Source: Larix kaempferi (Eukaryota; Streptophyta; Pinopsida; Pinales; Pinaceae). Taken from it: a stretch of DNA of 64,000 nucleotides. The notes beneath the pieces were generated by a model. The model did not search any database. It worked only from the letters and a program-made list of their open reading frames with translations, and was not told the origin of the DNA. Shown piece by piece: positions 10,880 through 46,589 of the stretch (positions within the stretch are counted from its first letter, which is position 1; every line of letters begins with the position of its first letter). The translations under genes were made by a program, and so were the position numbers. The stretch covers positions 24,401,501 to 24,465,500 of the forward strand of contig BSBM01000232.1 in NCBI GenBank assembly GCA_027924585.1. Reading direction: 5' to 3'.

Positions 10880-12968
10880 AAAAACTCAAATCCCCCCAGT
10901 GGGGATGGGGTGTGGGTGTTGGTTACCCCACTGCTCTCGTTTAATAACTTTTACAAAGTGCTGAAAGTAAAATGCTTCGTAGTCCATTAAAATAGGACTT
11001 AAGAGCTTACAATAATATATAGAAATGTTACAACGAAATGGGTGTCCACCGAATTGTTTTAAGCACTTTTTGGTGACCTTGGTCACATCAAATCTTCACT
11101 TTTAAAGCGCAGACCTGCTAGAATCCAGCGAGTTTAAAGTGTTAGAAAATGATAGGGAAGATGAAACAAAAATAATAATAAAATTGAAAAAATTGTACTT
11201 AGAAAATTTTTGGAAAATTACTAAGTGTAAGTACAATTTTTTAGCTTAGATCTAATGAATGATAAAACTATTTTACAATATTCAGATCTAACTATTTATC
11301 AATGCTTAAAGAATGATAGATCTAGAAGATAAGCATGAAACAAATGGATCTACTTCTTAAGCTAAGCAAAAAATGGAAAAAAGAGATATATTTTGTTTGA
11401 AGAGATGGATGAAACCCTTCAAGCCCAAGCTTGATCCTTTGCTTTGGCTTTGGAAGATCCCTAAAAAACAAGTATGCTTTCAAAATATGTGCCCAAGGGA
11501 GGAGAAGAAGCAACCGAGCTCTAATCCCCCTTCAAGCTTGTGATCTGCAAAACTAAGAAGAAAAACTTATGCAAAGAGAGTTAGATCTAGTGTGTTTGAA
11601 AAAAGAAAATAGAAAGAGCCTAAATACAACCTAGTATAGTTGGCTGCTTCCTAATCTTTCAAAATCAAAGCAACAAATAAGCAATTGAACCGTAAATGCT
11701 TACTCCATGAACATTCAAGCTAGATCTACCAATACAATGAACAAGAAAATTACTTAATTGACAAGATATCACCTCAAGAGAGAACAAGCATCACAATAGC
11801 ACAACCATGGACCTCCAAAGTCTTCACTTGCATTAATCAAATACACATCAATAGTACAATGAGCAAAGGTTCTATGCATCCATAGGAATAATGGAGCAAG
11901 AGACCTTGCTTTTATAGAAACTCTCCAAGAGCAATTCGAATTCTAGAAGGAGAGTGAGTTAGGGTTTGGATATGACAAGTGGTAGCTCCAAATCCTTGAT
12001 TGAATGAGAGGTGGGGATTGCAATGAATGGGAAGGCTGCCACCTAAGGGAGGCGCCTTCCCTTCCTTCTTGTTTTGTCCACCCTCCATACAAAAGATGCA
12101 ACCTTCAAGAAAAACGTCTCCCTTGAGGAAGGTGCAAATCCCAAGGGAGGACACCTCACAACTCTCCATTCAATGCCTTGATCTCTCCAAATTTGATTGG
12201 AATCCTTCATAAATGACTTTGCCAATTAATTAGATCCAACTCCCCAGACAAACTTCCTCTTATTTAGGAGTTTGGATTTTCTCCAAATCCATTATTCTTG
12301 AAATAAATAATTCATTTTTAATATTTTGGAGAGAAATTTATTTAAGTGAATACTATTCACTCAAAACTTAGGAAAAGTGGGTGTAGGGGTTTTATGGGTG
12401 CTCTGGGTTAGAAAACGAGCACCCACATGCCAAATTTCACCTCCTAGCCTAACTTTTATCACTTTTTTATTTTTTTTATTAAATTATTAAAAAAATCTCA
12501 TAAACTGAGAAAAAATATTTTTCTCGGAATGACTCAAAAATCCTAGGGGACCTAGTGCATGTCCATATGACTCATTATTGATGGCTAGCATGTTTAAAAA
12601 ATACATACATACAAGCTTTAATAATCTCCCTAAGTTCAACCATCATCTGAATACTCCAACTTTGGAGGTTTGAGTGAAAAACTCATGGATTATACACCAC
12701 TGACGAGTAGTGCACAATTCCTAAGGAAAAAACACTCTAGAGTATCCCTATGATAGTAAACCTAAGGTAGACCAAACTTCTTTAAAAAAGAACTCATGCT
12801 AGACCAACTTATTACAATTCCCCCGCAGGGGTCTAGACATGCAAATTATTACAAAGGGCAAAAAATTTTGCCTGATGAACACTGAACTATGGCGAATGAA
12901 CAATGACATTGTTCAAGTCTTCTATGGTTCACAAGTTGTCCACCATGGTGCAACTTCAGTGGACAACA
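10880..12968 (-). repeat. Long-LTR family copy ending inside a Copia element
   Basis: Blocks are shared in order with the solo LTRs at 34.2-37.4 kb and 45.3-48.6 kb: a C-run/G-run pair followed by GGGGTTACC-like text, then TTAGGAAAAGTGGGT, GGTGCTCTGG, GACCTAGTGCATG, GGAGGTTTGAGTGAAAAACTC and CTCTAGAGTATCCC. The right end GTGGACAACA at 12968 abuts Copia coding sequence. The left end is not resolved; the hAT gene region probably lies inside or beside it. Confidence 0.65.
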
Positions 12969-14795
12969 AGGATGAAGAGGAGCATGAAGCTCCTAGAGTT
13001 ACAGAAACAAACAATGTACGAGAAAGAAATATTGAAGAAGAACCTATTCCAGAAGATCGTGATATGGCAGAACCTCAGAGACCTGAGGAGACACCTCGTG
13101 TAGAAATCCAAGAAAGAGAAGACCAGCTTAGGCACGAGAATTAGTACAAGATGCAGGAAGGTATGGTGCCCCAGAAGGAACAAGTAGAGAAAGCAAAAGA
13201 CCAAGGCCATATTCCAGTTATGTAGCCTTAATGTGTAACCTTGTTGAAGAGGAACAGACATGTTTTGAAGATGCAGTAAAGAAGAAGGAATGGTTGGATG
13301 TTATGAATGAAGAATACAAATCCATCATCAGGAATGATGTTTGGGATGTGATACCAAGACCGAAGGATAAGTCAGTCGTTTCATCAAAGTGGATCTTCAA
13401 AACAAAACACTCAGCAGACGGAAGCATTGAAAAGTACAAGGCAAGGTTCGTAGCCCGGGGGTTCTCTTAGAAGGAAGGAATTGATTATGAGGAGACCTTT
13501 GCTCCCGTGCCCAGATATACCTCAATTAGAACCATTATTGCCTTGGCAACCAAAATGAAATGGAAGTTACATCAGATGGATGTAAAGACGGCATTCCTGA
13601 ATGGGAAGATAGAAGAAGAAGTATATATCGAGCAGCCAGAAGGATTTGAAACAAAAGATAGAAAGACATATGTATGCAAACTGAAGAAAGCATTGTATGG
13701 GTTGAAGCAAGCACCTAGAGCATGGCATGGAAGAATTGATAGCTTCCTGATGAACTTGGGCTTTACCAAGAGTAAAGCAGATTCTAATATTTACTATAAG
13801 ATTATGGATGATGAACTTATGATACTATTACTGTATGTGGATGATTTGTTCCTGACAGGAGAAGACAAGCCCATCACTGAATGTAAGAAAAGCCTTATAG
13901 CAGAATTTGAGATGAAAGACCTTTATATGATGCATTATTTTTTAGGTCTTGAAGTATGGCAATTTCTAGATGAGATTTTCCTGAGTCAAGGAAAATACAC
14001 AGTTGAGATCCTAAAGAGATTTGGGATGATGGATTGTAAGGCCATGACTACTCTGATGGTGACAAACTTGAAGCTCTTGAATGATGGTTCATCAGAGATA
14101 GTACATGTCACCATATACAGACAGATTATTGGGTCATTGATGTACTTGACCAATACTAGACCAGATATATGTTTTGTTGTGAACACATTGAGCCAGTATA
14201 TGGTGTAGCCCAGACATGTTCACTAAATTGCAGCAAAACATGTGATGAGATACCTAAAGGGTAAGTTGGACTATGGACTCATATATGCTTCAGATAGTGA
14301 GTTCACGTTGTACGGGTTTACAGACTCAAACTGGGCTGGAAGTGCCGAAGATAGGAAAAGCACTTTAGGATGTTGATTAGTTTGGGATCAGGCATGATCT
14401 CATGGCTCAATAGAAAGCAGCCCTGTGTTGCACTCAGTACAGCAGAAGTTGAATATGTAGCAGCTTGTCAAGCTTGTAGCAAAGCAGTGTGGCTTCATAA
14501 GATGTTGGCAGGAATGTTCGATGCAGAGATAGATATGACGAATATACCCTGTGACAACCAGAGTTGCATCAAGATGACAAAGAATCCTGTGTTCCATGAT
14601 AGATCGAAGCACATCGAGATAAAGTTCCACTATATCCAGGATATGGTGCAGAAGGGAGTTGTAAAGCTCAAGTATGTTCCTACAGAGGAACAAGTTGTTG
14701 ATGTGCTGACTAAGCCTCTGTCTTGCATAAAGTTTGAATACTTTCGAGACAAGCTTGGTGTGGTCCGGAGGGACCTCTCTCGAAAGAGAGAATGA
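12969..14795 (+). pseudogene. Copia pol fragment: linker, reverse transcriptase, RNase H
   Basis: The acidic linker (HEAPRVTET, AEPQRPEE) is followed by RVT_2 reverse transcriptase with [27 protein letters not shown] and the catalytic box LLYVDDLFLTG intact. RNase H follows (STAEVEYVAACQA, CDNQSCIKMTKNP, VLTKPL) and ends in SRKRE. Breaks: the linker has a stop near 13144, an in-frame TAG lies at 13468-13470 just before KEGIDYEETFAP, a stop sits near 14206, and a one-base loss near 14365 shifts the frame into RNase H. The element cannot make a full polyprotein. Confidence 0.88.
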
Positions 14796-15402
14796 TAGTT
14801 CCAGTCCTTAGGTGACTGATGCCACTCCAGGGGTGACTAAGATCAGTACTTGCCGACTGATAGAGTTCCAGTCCTTAGGTGATTGATGTTGATCCAGGGG
14901 TGACTGAAGATCAGTACTTGTCGACTGATAGAGTTCCAATCCTTAGGTGATTGATGCCAATCCAAGGGTGACTGAAGATCAGTAATTGCCGACCGATAGA
15001 GTTCCAGTCCTTAGGTGACTGATGTCGGTCCCGAGGTGACTGAAGATCAGTACTTGCCAAATGATAGAGTTCCAATCCTTAGGTGACTGATGTCAGTCCA
15101 GGGAGGACTAAAGATCAGTACTTGCCGACTGATAGAGTTCCAGTACTTAGGTGACTGATGTCGATCCAGGGGTGACTGAAGATCAGTACTTGCCGACTAA
15201 TAGAGTTCCATTCCTTAGGTGACTGATGCCGGTCCAGGGGTGACTAAAGATCAGTACTTGTCGACTGATAGAGTTCCAGTCCTTAGGTGACTGATGTCGG
15301 TCCAAGGGTGACTGAAGATTAGTACTTGCCGACTGATAGAGTTCCAATCCTTTGGTGACTAATGTCGGTCCAGAGGTGACTGAAGATCAGTACTTGCTGA
15401 CT
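14794..15402 (+). repeat. Minisatellite, 68-bp unit, about 9 copies
   Basis: Units begin GATAGAGTTCCAGTCCTTAG and carry GGTGACTGAAGATCAGTACT near their ends. The period is 68 bp, with scattered substitutions between units. It lies between the RNase H stop and the 3' LTR of the Copia element, so it would be transcribed as 3' untranslated sequence. Confidence 0.92.
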
Positions 15403-15655
15403 GATAGTGTTCTAGTATTTTTTGTTTACTGATGCTTGATGTTGTTGTTCCAGTATTGTGTTTAATGATGATGTTCCAGCAGAGGATGTTGTTGATAATG
15501 ATGTTCCAGCAGAGGATGTTGCTGATGATGATGTTTCAGCAGATGATACCCCAGACATATGATGATCCAAAACTTCCTACGACATATAGAGATTCACAAG
15601 TCACTTGTGCAGTTGCTGATGTTACCCGTAGAATACCTTCCTAGTTAAGAGGGAG

Positions 15656-16254
15656 TGTTAAAGAAATGTAACTGCGAAATATATTCTATTTGTACTTGTC
15701 TATTGTATTATTGTATTCCTCCTTCGGGAGATGTTATTGATGTAATTGAGTAATTGATGATGTAAGAGTAATTGATAATGTAACTGCGAAATGTATTCTC
15801 ACCGCAGATTTCCTGTCATTGAGTAATTGATAATGTAAGAGTCATTGAAAGAGTCAATGTAAACCTTAGGTCTTGTGTCGGCCTAGAAGAACCCAGAAAA
15901 GATTATTATATTATGTATTTACAAGTCGGCCCAGTCAGTTAGGAGAAGTCGGCCCCAACGGAAGAATATAAATAGAGGATGAGTTTCTCATTTGTAATAA
16001 GTAATAACTCATCTCACTCACACAAGTTTGCATAGGAGAGAGAGAGAGAAGCTCGCACAGGTGGAAGAGAAGCTGATTTTGTCTTGGGGTTTATCTTTGT
16101 ACTTTGTGAATTCTATATTGAGTAAGTTTGCGAGGGTTTTCTCACTTGTGGTTTCCCGAGAGAAATATTGTGTTCATTGCTCTTGCTGTGCTTGTATTTC
16201 TTTCAGTAATAGATTGTTTAATGTTATTATGCTAAATAAGTAGAAAAACTAACA
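15656..16254 (+). repeat. Copia 3' LTR (family shared with 39.7, 51.3, 56.5 and 58.4 kb)
   Basis: This 599-bp LTR begins TGTTAAAGAA right after the polypurine tract and ends AAACTAACA. TATAAATA is at 15967-15974, followed by a partly palindromic leader. The text GTCGGCCCAGTCA upstream of the TATA box is the hallmark shared with the other copies. Confidence 0.85.
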
Positions 16255-18158
16255 CAACCTGAAGGCGAAATCACTAGCCTAGGCAATGTGGATGTCAGGT
16301 CAAGCTGATTTCTCTGTTTAAGTCTTGAACTGTTTTCTTTTAGGACAGTTTGTCAAACTTTTTACCTGCCAGTTTCGGAGCAAGCAAATGATGTGGTTTT
16401 TTAATATGTGCATGCCTGAGAACCTCCTACTAGTCATTTTAAATTTCAAAATCTCGGAATGAAACACGATTGTACTTCTGCTGTGCAGGATAAGCCCCAG
16501 CTTTTTTTTCTATAAATTCTCCTATCTATTTCTGTTTTAAAAAATAATAATGTTATCTTATCTTTATCTTGGATAATGTCACCATAAAAATTAAGTATCC
16601 TCTCCGCACATTGATGATCTATGTATAAACAGTGTTGTTATATTTTCCAAGATAAATTTGAGGACACTTTATCACCAAGTTAGAATTGACTAAAAGGGCA
16701 TTTCACAGAATAGCTTTTACCACTAGAAATAGGTATTACAAGTTCTTGGAGATGACCTTTAATTTTACCACTACTCCAGCTATGCATGTGAGATTCATGA
16801 ATAATATTTTCAAACGTTATCTTAGAAAAATCATGACTATGTTTTTGTAAGGTTTGCAAGAGATAAGAGCACAATGTCTGATATGGTCCTTCAATTAGCA
16901 AGTACGTGACATAGTTGGGTATAGAGGGTAGATTACCTTGAATATATGCTATGTGTGCATGCACTCATTTGAGGAAAATGTTTGAAAAGTAACAGCCAAG
17001 CAGGTCAAATGTTCAAAGATAAGCATTATCCATAACATAAACCATGTAACACTAGGAAGTAACACTGTATTAGAAATTTAATTGCACATTTACTTGTTCA
17101 TTAAAACTAACCAACTTTGGCATCTTCAGACTTCCAAGCATCAATACTAAAGAAGAGAAATTTCTCAGTTTGATTGAAAGCATACTGCATAGACAACATT
17201 TTAGATTAACATTCTATTCAAATTTCAGTTACTAGAGATACTGCACTTCTCAATTCTGCTCTTCATTCAAAAACTATAGCCTTAGGGTTTAGGAATACTA
17301 AAGGTTCTTTCAATCTATCTTAAATAATTTTTTAGGCTAGATTATTCCATTATGGCCTTGTTATTCTGTAATTTATGCTAAAAATTGTCAGTGCGGCCTA
17401 TGGGGATGTGACCTTACTTTAAATACAACCAATTGACAACAGGAAAACTTATAGTATTAAACATATCCATTTGGGAATGAAGAACTGGAGGAAGTCCACG
17501 TTTAATCTTCCCTAAAGATATAGTGCATGCACCTGTGCAACATTTGTTTCCTCTGATTCAAAGTGCCTGACTTCAATATGAAGATAAGATCGAGAAAAAT
17601 CTTAAATACCCAACTTGATCTTATCCATTTGCTTCTCTAGATCCTTCTATATATTTCACAACAATAGCAGAATTGAAGAAGCTCGCTTCTACTTCAGAGA
17701 ACAAATGTAACCCTCTACAAGATCTGTAGCTCAATCCAATAGTTTTATATATGCCAATGAATCCTCCTGTTGAAGGATGTATCCCCTATGTGTGATCTAA
17801 TTTTAAATCATGACGGACCAAATATATGTGCTCCAATGGTGAATTGTAGCCATGTGACCTAATGAAGTGAAACAACAAATGTTTTCACTAAGCAAAGACA
17901 GAAATAAAGCCCTTTTATGTTTCGCTTATATCATATAAAATTACTTCTCAAAGTCCTGACAAAAAATATATTTATAAATGTAAGCAAACAAATGCAGACT
18001 TCAATCATTTGCTTATGCTTATTGGAATTGTTTTACTCGAGTTTGAATACAATGAATTTACTACTTTGAAAATAACATTTTCAATAATAATGTTTTGTGC
18101 ATAAAATAATACCATTAATGATTTCAGGAAAACAATGAAGAAGCTATATCCAACAAAC
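16255..18158 (-). other. Intron-like sequence left of the last recognised exon
   Basis: It follows the GT donor of exon 18159-18233 on the minus strand. No further exon of that gene was recognised: neither the P-loop (GxPNVGKS type) nor the expected continuation after the CAK end of that exon is visible. An unrecognised frame at 16680-16964 is listed separately. Confidence 0.45.
16680..16964 (-). other. Unrecognised 94-residue open frame
   Basis: I do not recognise it. Its composition is balanced and not low-complexity (YVTYLLIEGPYQTLCSYLL, then HMHSWSSGKIKGHLQELV). It starts with ATG and lies on the same strand as the host gene, within intron-like sequence. It may be a stray exon, a captured fragment or chance. 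Confidence 0.25.
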
Positions 18159-42053
<23,895 letters not shown>

Positions 42054-42562
42054 CTAAACACAAATACATGTCAACATTAGCCTGGCAAACAAATGCATTT
42101 CAGTTTCCTGACAATCTTCATTTTGTCACAATATCAAGGCAGGCAAGTCATAAACAATAAGATATCTATTCTTGATAGCCTATTCCATAAAAATAACTTA
42201 GAATGCAGCGGCAATAAAATTAACAAGGGCCGAAAATATTGGGTCTATGTCAATTATTCTAGGTCCTGTAGATTATATTGATTACCAAGAAACATAAGAA
42301 GACGTTCATTTCATCTTTCTTTCAATTTTCCTTTTCTAAGAGATGTTAAAGTTTCTGACCAGACAAGAGTCATCAAAGGACATGTACAGAAATGCACAGA
42401 AAATTTATTATTACTAATCATTCATACAGTTGAGACACTTCTTCATTTTATTACTACTATTCATCACTCCACAACATAGGACACAGAAAAAAGTCCCTTG
42501 AGGAAACAATACCAAAACTCCCAAACCACTGTTTCCTAGGCTTATCTTCCCTTTAACCAAAG
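42054..42562 (-). other. Sequence upstream of exon A, no exon recognised
   Basis: It is presumably intron of the host gene up to the target duplication of the solo LTR. No transit-peptide exon was found. Confidence 0.4.
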
Positions 42563-43484
42563 GGACCTGTTGTTGCCTAATACACACCTGGGGGGAACGC
42601 GGCAGGAAACCTTCAAGCCACTCAGTGTGTCCTTGGGGGCAAATAAAAGTCAAGTGCTGTCACCTGATTACTCGACTCCTCCATCTAGGCTACTCCTAGC
42701 GAAGCCAAGGGGGGCGATCCCTATAAAAAGAAACTATGGCTTTTAAACTATATAAAGAAAAGAGTAAAAGCTATTCTAGTAGTTAATGATGAAAATATTA
42801 CAACAAGGAAACCAATTGCAATTTAGTTAAGTATAACAACACATGATATAAAAGATATTCACGGCATTTTATAGATTTAACTTACACAAAGATAATATGC
42901 AATGACCAGTGCTGAGATTGTAAGTATGATTGCTGTTGTGTTGTGTCGTGAAAGTATTGCAAAGTCTTGTTGTAAATTTTAAATTTATTAATGAGTATTA
43001 AAGGAGTGGTTTGATTTTTTTGTTTGGCCCAACTCAGAATCGCTCCTTCGAACTAGGCGTTGTGACAGCTATACCAAGTGTCCAACCAGGCGAGGATTAA
43101 CCTGCTTACGGCAGCCTGCTGACTCTGTAGTTAGCCTCACTTGACCTCCCGAGTTCTAAAGATTGAATCGTTGAAGGATTGCTCTATTAACACGAGTCAC
43201 TCTACGTCCTTTTCTAATTGACCCAATTGTTCAGACAAAGCTGCAGCGATCAAGAGCATACTTCAGATTTCAAGTCTTGGTAAATTTTATTAAGTGTTAG
43301 AATGTGAGTTGTTTAACTCATCTACAGCCCAAGAGTCTCTTTTCCACACACCAAAAGGTGCAATACTTCAGCAAAGCATGGGCTCAAATTTTATTGCAAA
43401 AATTAAAAAAATTGTAAAAAAATAACCAAAAGCATAAAATGGAAAATCTAATCTAATAGTCCTCCGTGGACGGATTGTGTGCTT

Positions 43485-45236
43485 TGTTAGGATATTTAAA
43501 CACTTAGGAGTTAGTTAAGATCAACTTGTGTAATAGATCCGTTAGGTAAAGTGTGTTTCTTTAGTATGCATTAGTATGCATTTGTAAATACTTAATCCGA
43601 CGGTCATGATATGTTCCCGACATAGAGTGATCCGACGGCTCAACTTCTCTTAGATCATACCTATCCTTGATCCGTGGCTTAACACCCGATTGGTCCATGA
43701 TCTCTATTTAAAGAGCATGGAGGGTCATTGGAAAGTTGATCGATTATGAGAAGCTCATTTGTAATTTTCTTTCTTTGCATAATAAATTGTCCCGTAGAAG
43801 CTATTTGGCCGGGGCCGTGGAGTGTTTCCCTCACGAGGGTTTAAACCACGTCAAAACATCGGTGTATCGATCTATGATCTGTTTGAGTGAAGTGGTTGCT
43901 CTAGGTGTTCAGTCTTTTGGGAGTACCCTGTGTACCCGAACATGGAAGATTGTACACCAACCCCTTCTCCCTTCCAGTCCGGAGTCAAACTTTCTGCCAC
44001 TTGTCCTTCACCTGAAGTAGATGCCACCTTATATCGTCAGCTTGTTGGTAGTCTCTTATACTTGACTCATTCCCGTCAAGACCTTTCCTTTGTTGTTGGT
44101 CGTGTTGCCCGTTATATGCAAACACCTCATGAAAGTCACTGGAAAGCAGCTAAAAGAATACTTCGATATATTCGAGGTACAATTCAGTTCGGGATTCATT
44201 ACAGTACAGGGGGGAAACCTTTGTTGGTTGGTTTCACTGATTCAGATTGGACCGGTGATCCTGATGATTGAAAGTCTACTGTAGGTTATGTTTTCAGTCT
44301 GGGATCTGGACCTATTACTTGGGCTTGTAAGAAACAACAAGCTCTTGCTCTTTCTTCAGCAGAGGCAGAATATCGAGCCACAGTTAATGCCAGTCAGGAA
44401 GCTTTATGGCTTCGACAGATCCTTTCAGAGTTTGGATTCGAACAGCAGCAGCCTACTCCACTTTGGTGCGACAATCAAAGTGCCATCAAGCTTGCCAAAG
44501 ATCCAGTCCTACATCAACGCAGCAAACACATTGAGCTTCATATGCACTTCATCAGAAATCTTGTTCATGATCGTGTTCTTGAAGTACTCTTTTGTCCTAC
44601 AGATGATCAAGTTGTAGACATCTTCACCAAGTCTCTTCCAGAAGCGAAGTTTTATAAACTTCGATCTATGTTAGGAGTTCAGGAACTTGTCATTAAGGGG
44701 GGATAGGCTCTAATGCCTCCTTCCTTCTCCTAATAGTGTCACTTTTGTAAATCCTTCAATCCTATCCCAAGTTGTTCTTAAGGGGGGATGTTAAGATATT
44801 TAGACACTTAGGAGTTAGTTAAGATCAACTTGTGTAATAGATCTGTTAGGTAAAGTGTGTTTTTTTAGTATGCATTTGTAAATACTTAATTCGACGATCA
44901 CGATATGTTCCCGACATGGAGTGATCCGACGGCTCAACTTCTCTTAAATCATACCTAGCCTTGATCTGTGGCTTAGCACCCGATTGGTCCATGATCTCTA
45001 TTTAAAGAGCATGGAGGGTCATTGGAAAGTTGATCGATTATGAGAAGCTCATTTGTAACTTTCTTTCTTTGCATAATAAATTGTCCCGTAGAAGCTATTT
45101 GGTCGGGGCCGTGGACTGTTTCCCTCACGAGGGTTTAAACCACGTCAAAACATCGGTGTATCGATTTGTGATCTGTTTGAGTGAAGTGGTTGCTCTAGAC
45201 GTTCGGTCTTTTGGGAATACCCTGTGTATCCGAACA
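43485..45236 (+). mobile_element. Miniature Copia element with intact termini
   Basis: It is 1752 bp: 5' LTR 43485-43942 (458 bp), 3' LTR 44789-45236 (448 bp), duplication TGCTT at 43480-43484 and 45237-45241, and polypurine tract AAGGGGGGA directly before the 3' LTR. The only internal sequence is the end of pol. The primer site, gag, protease, integrase and most of reverse transcriptase are missing. The LTRs differ by roughly 20 substitutions and one 10-bp indel, counted by eye. This family is distinct from the other Copia copies here. Confidence 0.95.
43943..44706 (+). pseudogene. Copia reverse transcriptase end and RNase H, fused to the 5' LTR
   Basis: The frame starts at the LTR edge: CTPTPSPFQSGVKLS, then YRQLVGSLLYLTHSRQDLSF, the RNase H DSDWTGDPDD, ALALSSAEAEYRA, WCDNQSAIKLAKDP, a SKHIE segment and DIFTKSLPEAKF, ending at the TAG at 44704. 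There is a single in-frame TGA at 44269-44271, where Trp is expected. The polymerase catalytic box is absent. Confidence 0.88.
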
Positions 45237-46589
45237 TGCTTGTGATGTTATTTAATTACTATTTGCATAACCGAACTAAGCTAAAGCAAACAAAAATGAA
45301 AAAATGCAAAAATGAAAAAAAACACAAAAAAAACAGATCCCCCTTGGGGGGATGGGGGCAAGCGCTGGAATAGCCTGCTTTGCTCTCTTTATTTTTTTAG
45401 TTACCTCAAATCAAATCAAGAAATATTGCTGGTCCTTTATTAAATAGGCACCAATACAGTTTACAAATACTAAAAAGAAGCAGGGAAGGTAAAACTAGCT
45501 CTCTGGATGGTCATGGAAGCTTCCAAATCTCAGTTTTTAAGCATTTAAATGTTCAAACCTGCTAAAATATCAGAAAAAACAGCGAACTAAATTAGTCCCA
45601 AAAGGCCCAAAAAACACTTAAAAAGTGTCTTTGGCCATACTAGAAAATTTGCAAAAAAATTCTAAGTTAACTAGCAAAGAAAAATGGAAAAAATAAACTA
45701 AGGCAAGCTAGAAAGCTTGCCTTCCAAGGATCTTTGCTTTCCTCTTTAAGAGATGGAAAGCAAATGTAATGGGGCACTAAATGCTAGATAAATAAATTTA
45801 AGCTTAGTTCTTTCTTTTAAAGCCTTTAGATTTGCAAAATTTAAAACTTATAAAAGGAGATATTTCGCTAGATCTAGATTCTTGAAAATTAAATCTTGAA
45901 GGAACAAACTATATCTAGACTTTCTTAGATCTACTTTGATTTCAACTTTTGAAATATAGATCTAGGGAACCAAACCAATAACCAAGAGATTTTTAGATAG
46001 AAGTTGGTTCGAGAAGGCAAAAACCCATGGGGGTTGAGCAACAATCTTTGGGCAATGGAGTTGTTTTCTTGATAGACAAGAGAGATGGAGCTCTATTCGG
46101 ATCTACTAAAAGATGGGCAAAGCTAGCATGCTTGTTACTCCTTCCAGCTTAGGTTACCTGCAAAACTTCACAAACACTTGCAAAAGGGGATCAACTATAC
46201 CTGTGAAAACAAATAAAAGAATAACTAAGAAGACATTAAATCAAACAAGAATTTATATGTCTCTATGCATCCTTCTACTTATTAACAATACAAGTAGCCT
46301 ATAAAGCGTTACTTCTTATTCTTTCTGAAATATAATTCCTCTTTGAAAGACATACATTCCCAACAATGAACAAATTGTGAAATAGATACAGATTACCTCA
46401 TATGTAGAGCATGGTACATCAAACCTCCAAAGAACACATCAAGATAGCCTCCAAAGCCTTCTTATTATTACTCACAAAGAAATATTACAAAACAGTGCAA
46501 GCAGAAGTTCCACCTTCTGATGCAAACAAAGGAGCAAAATCTCTTCTTAAATAGGAAAACCAAGAAAAGGGGGGCCGCAAATCCCAAGG

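Larger units (their letters stand above)
12969..16254 (+). mobile_element. Copia retrotransposon, 3' half
   Basis: The stretch runs from the end of the integrase/linker through reverse transcriptase, RNase H, a minisatellite, a polypurine tract (AGAGGGAG) and the 3' LTR. The 5' half is cut off by the long-LTR sequence ending at 12968. The base order matches the fuller copy at 58419-62526. The 5 bp after the LTR are CAACC, the expected target duplication, whose partner was not seen. Confidence 0.85.

Noticed and set aside
14794-15402. Regular direct repeats that might suggest a CRISPR array
   Set aside because: The repeat is contiguous with no unique spacers, in a eukaryotic Copia element; it is a minisatellite.
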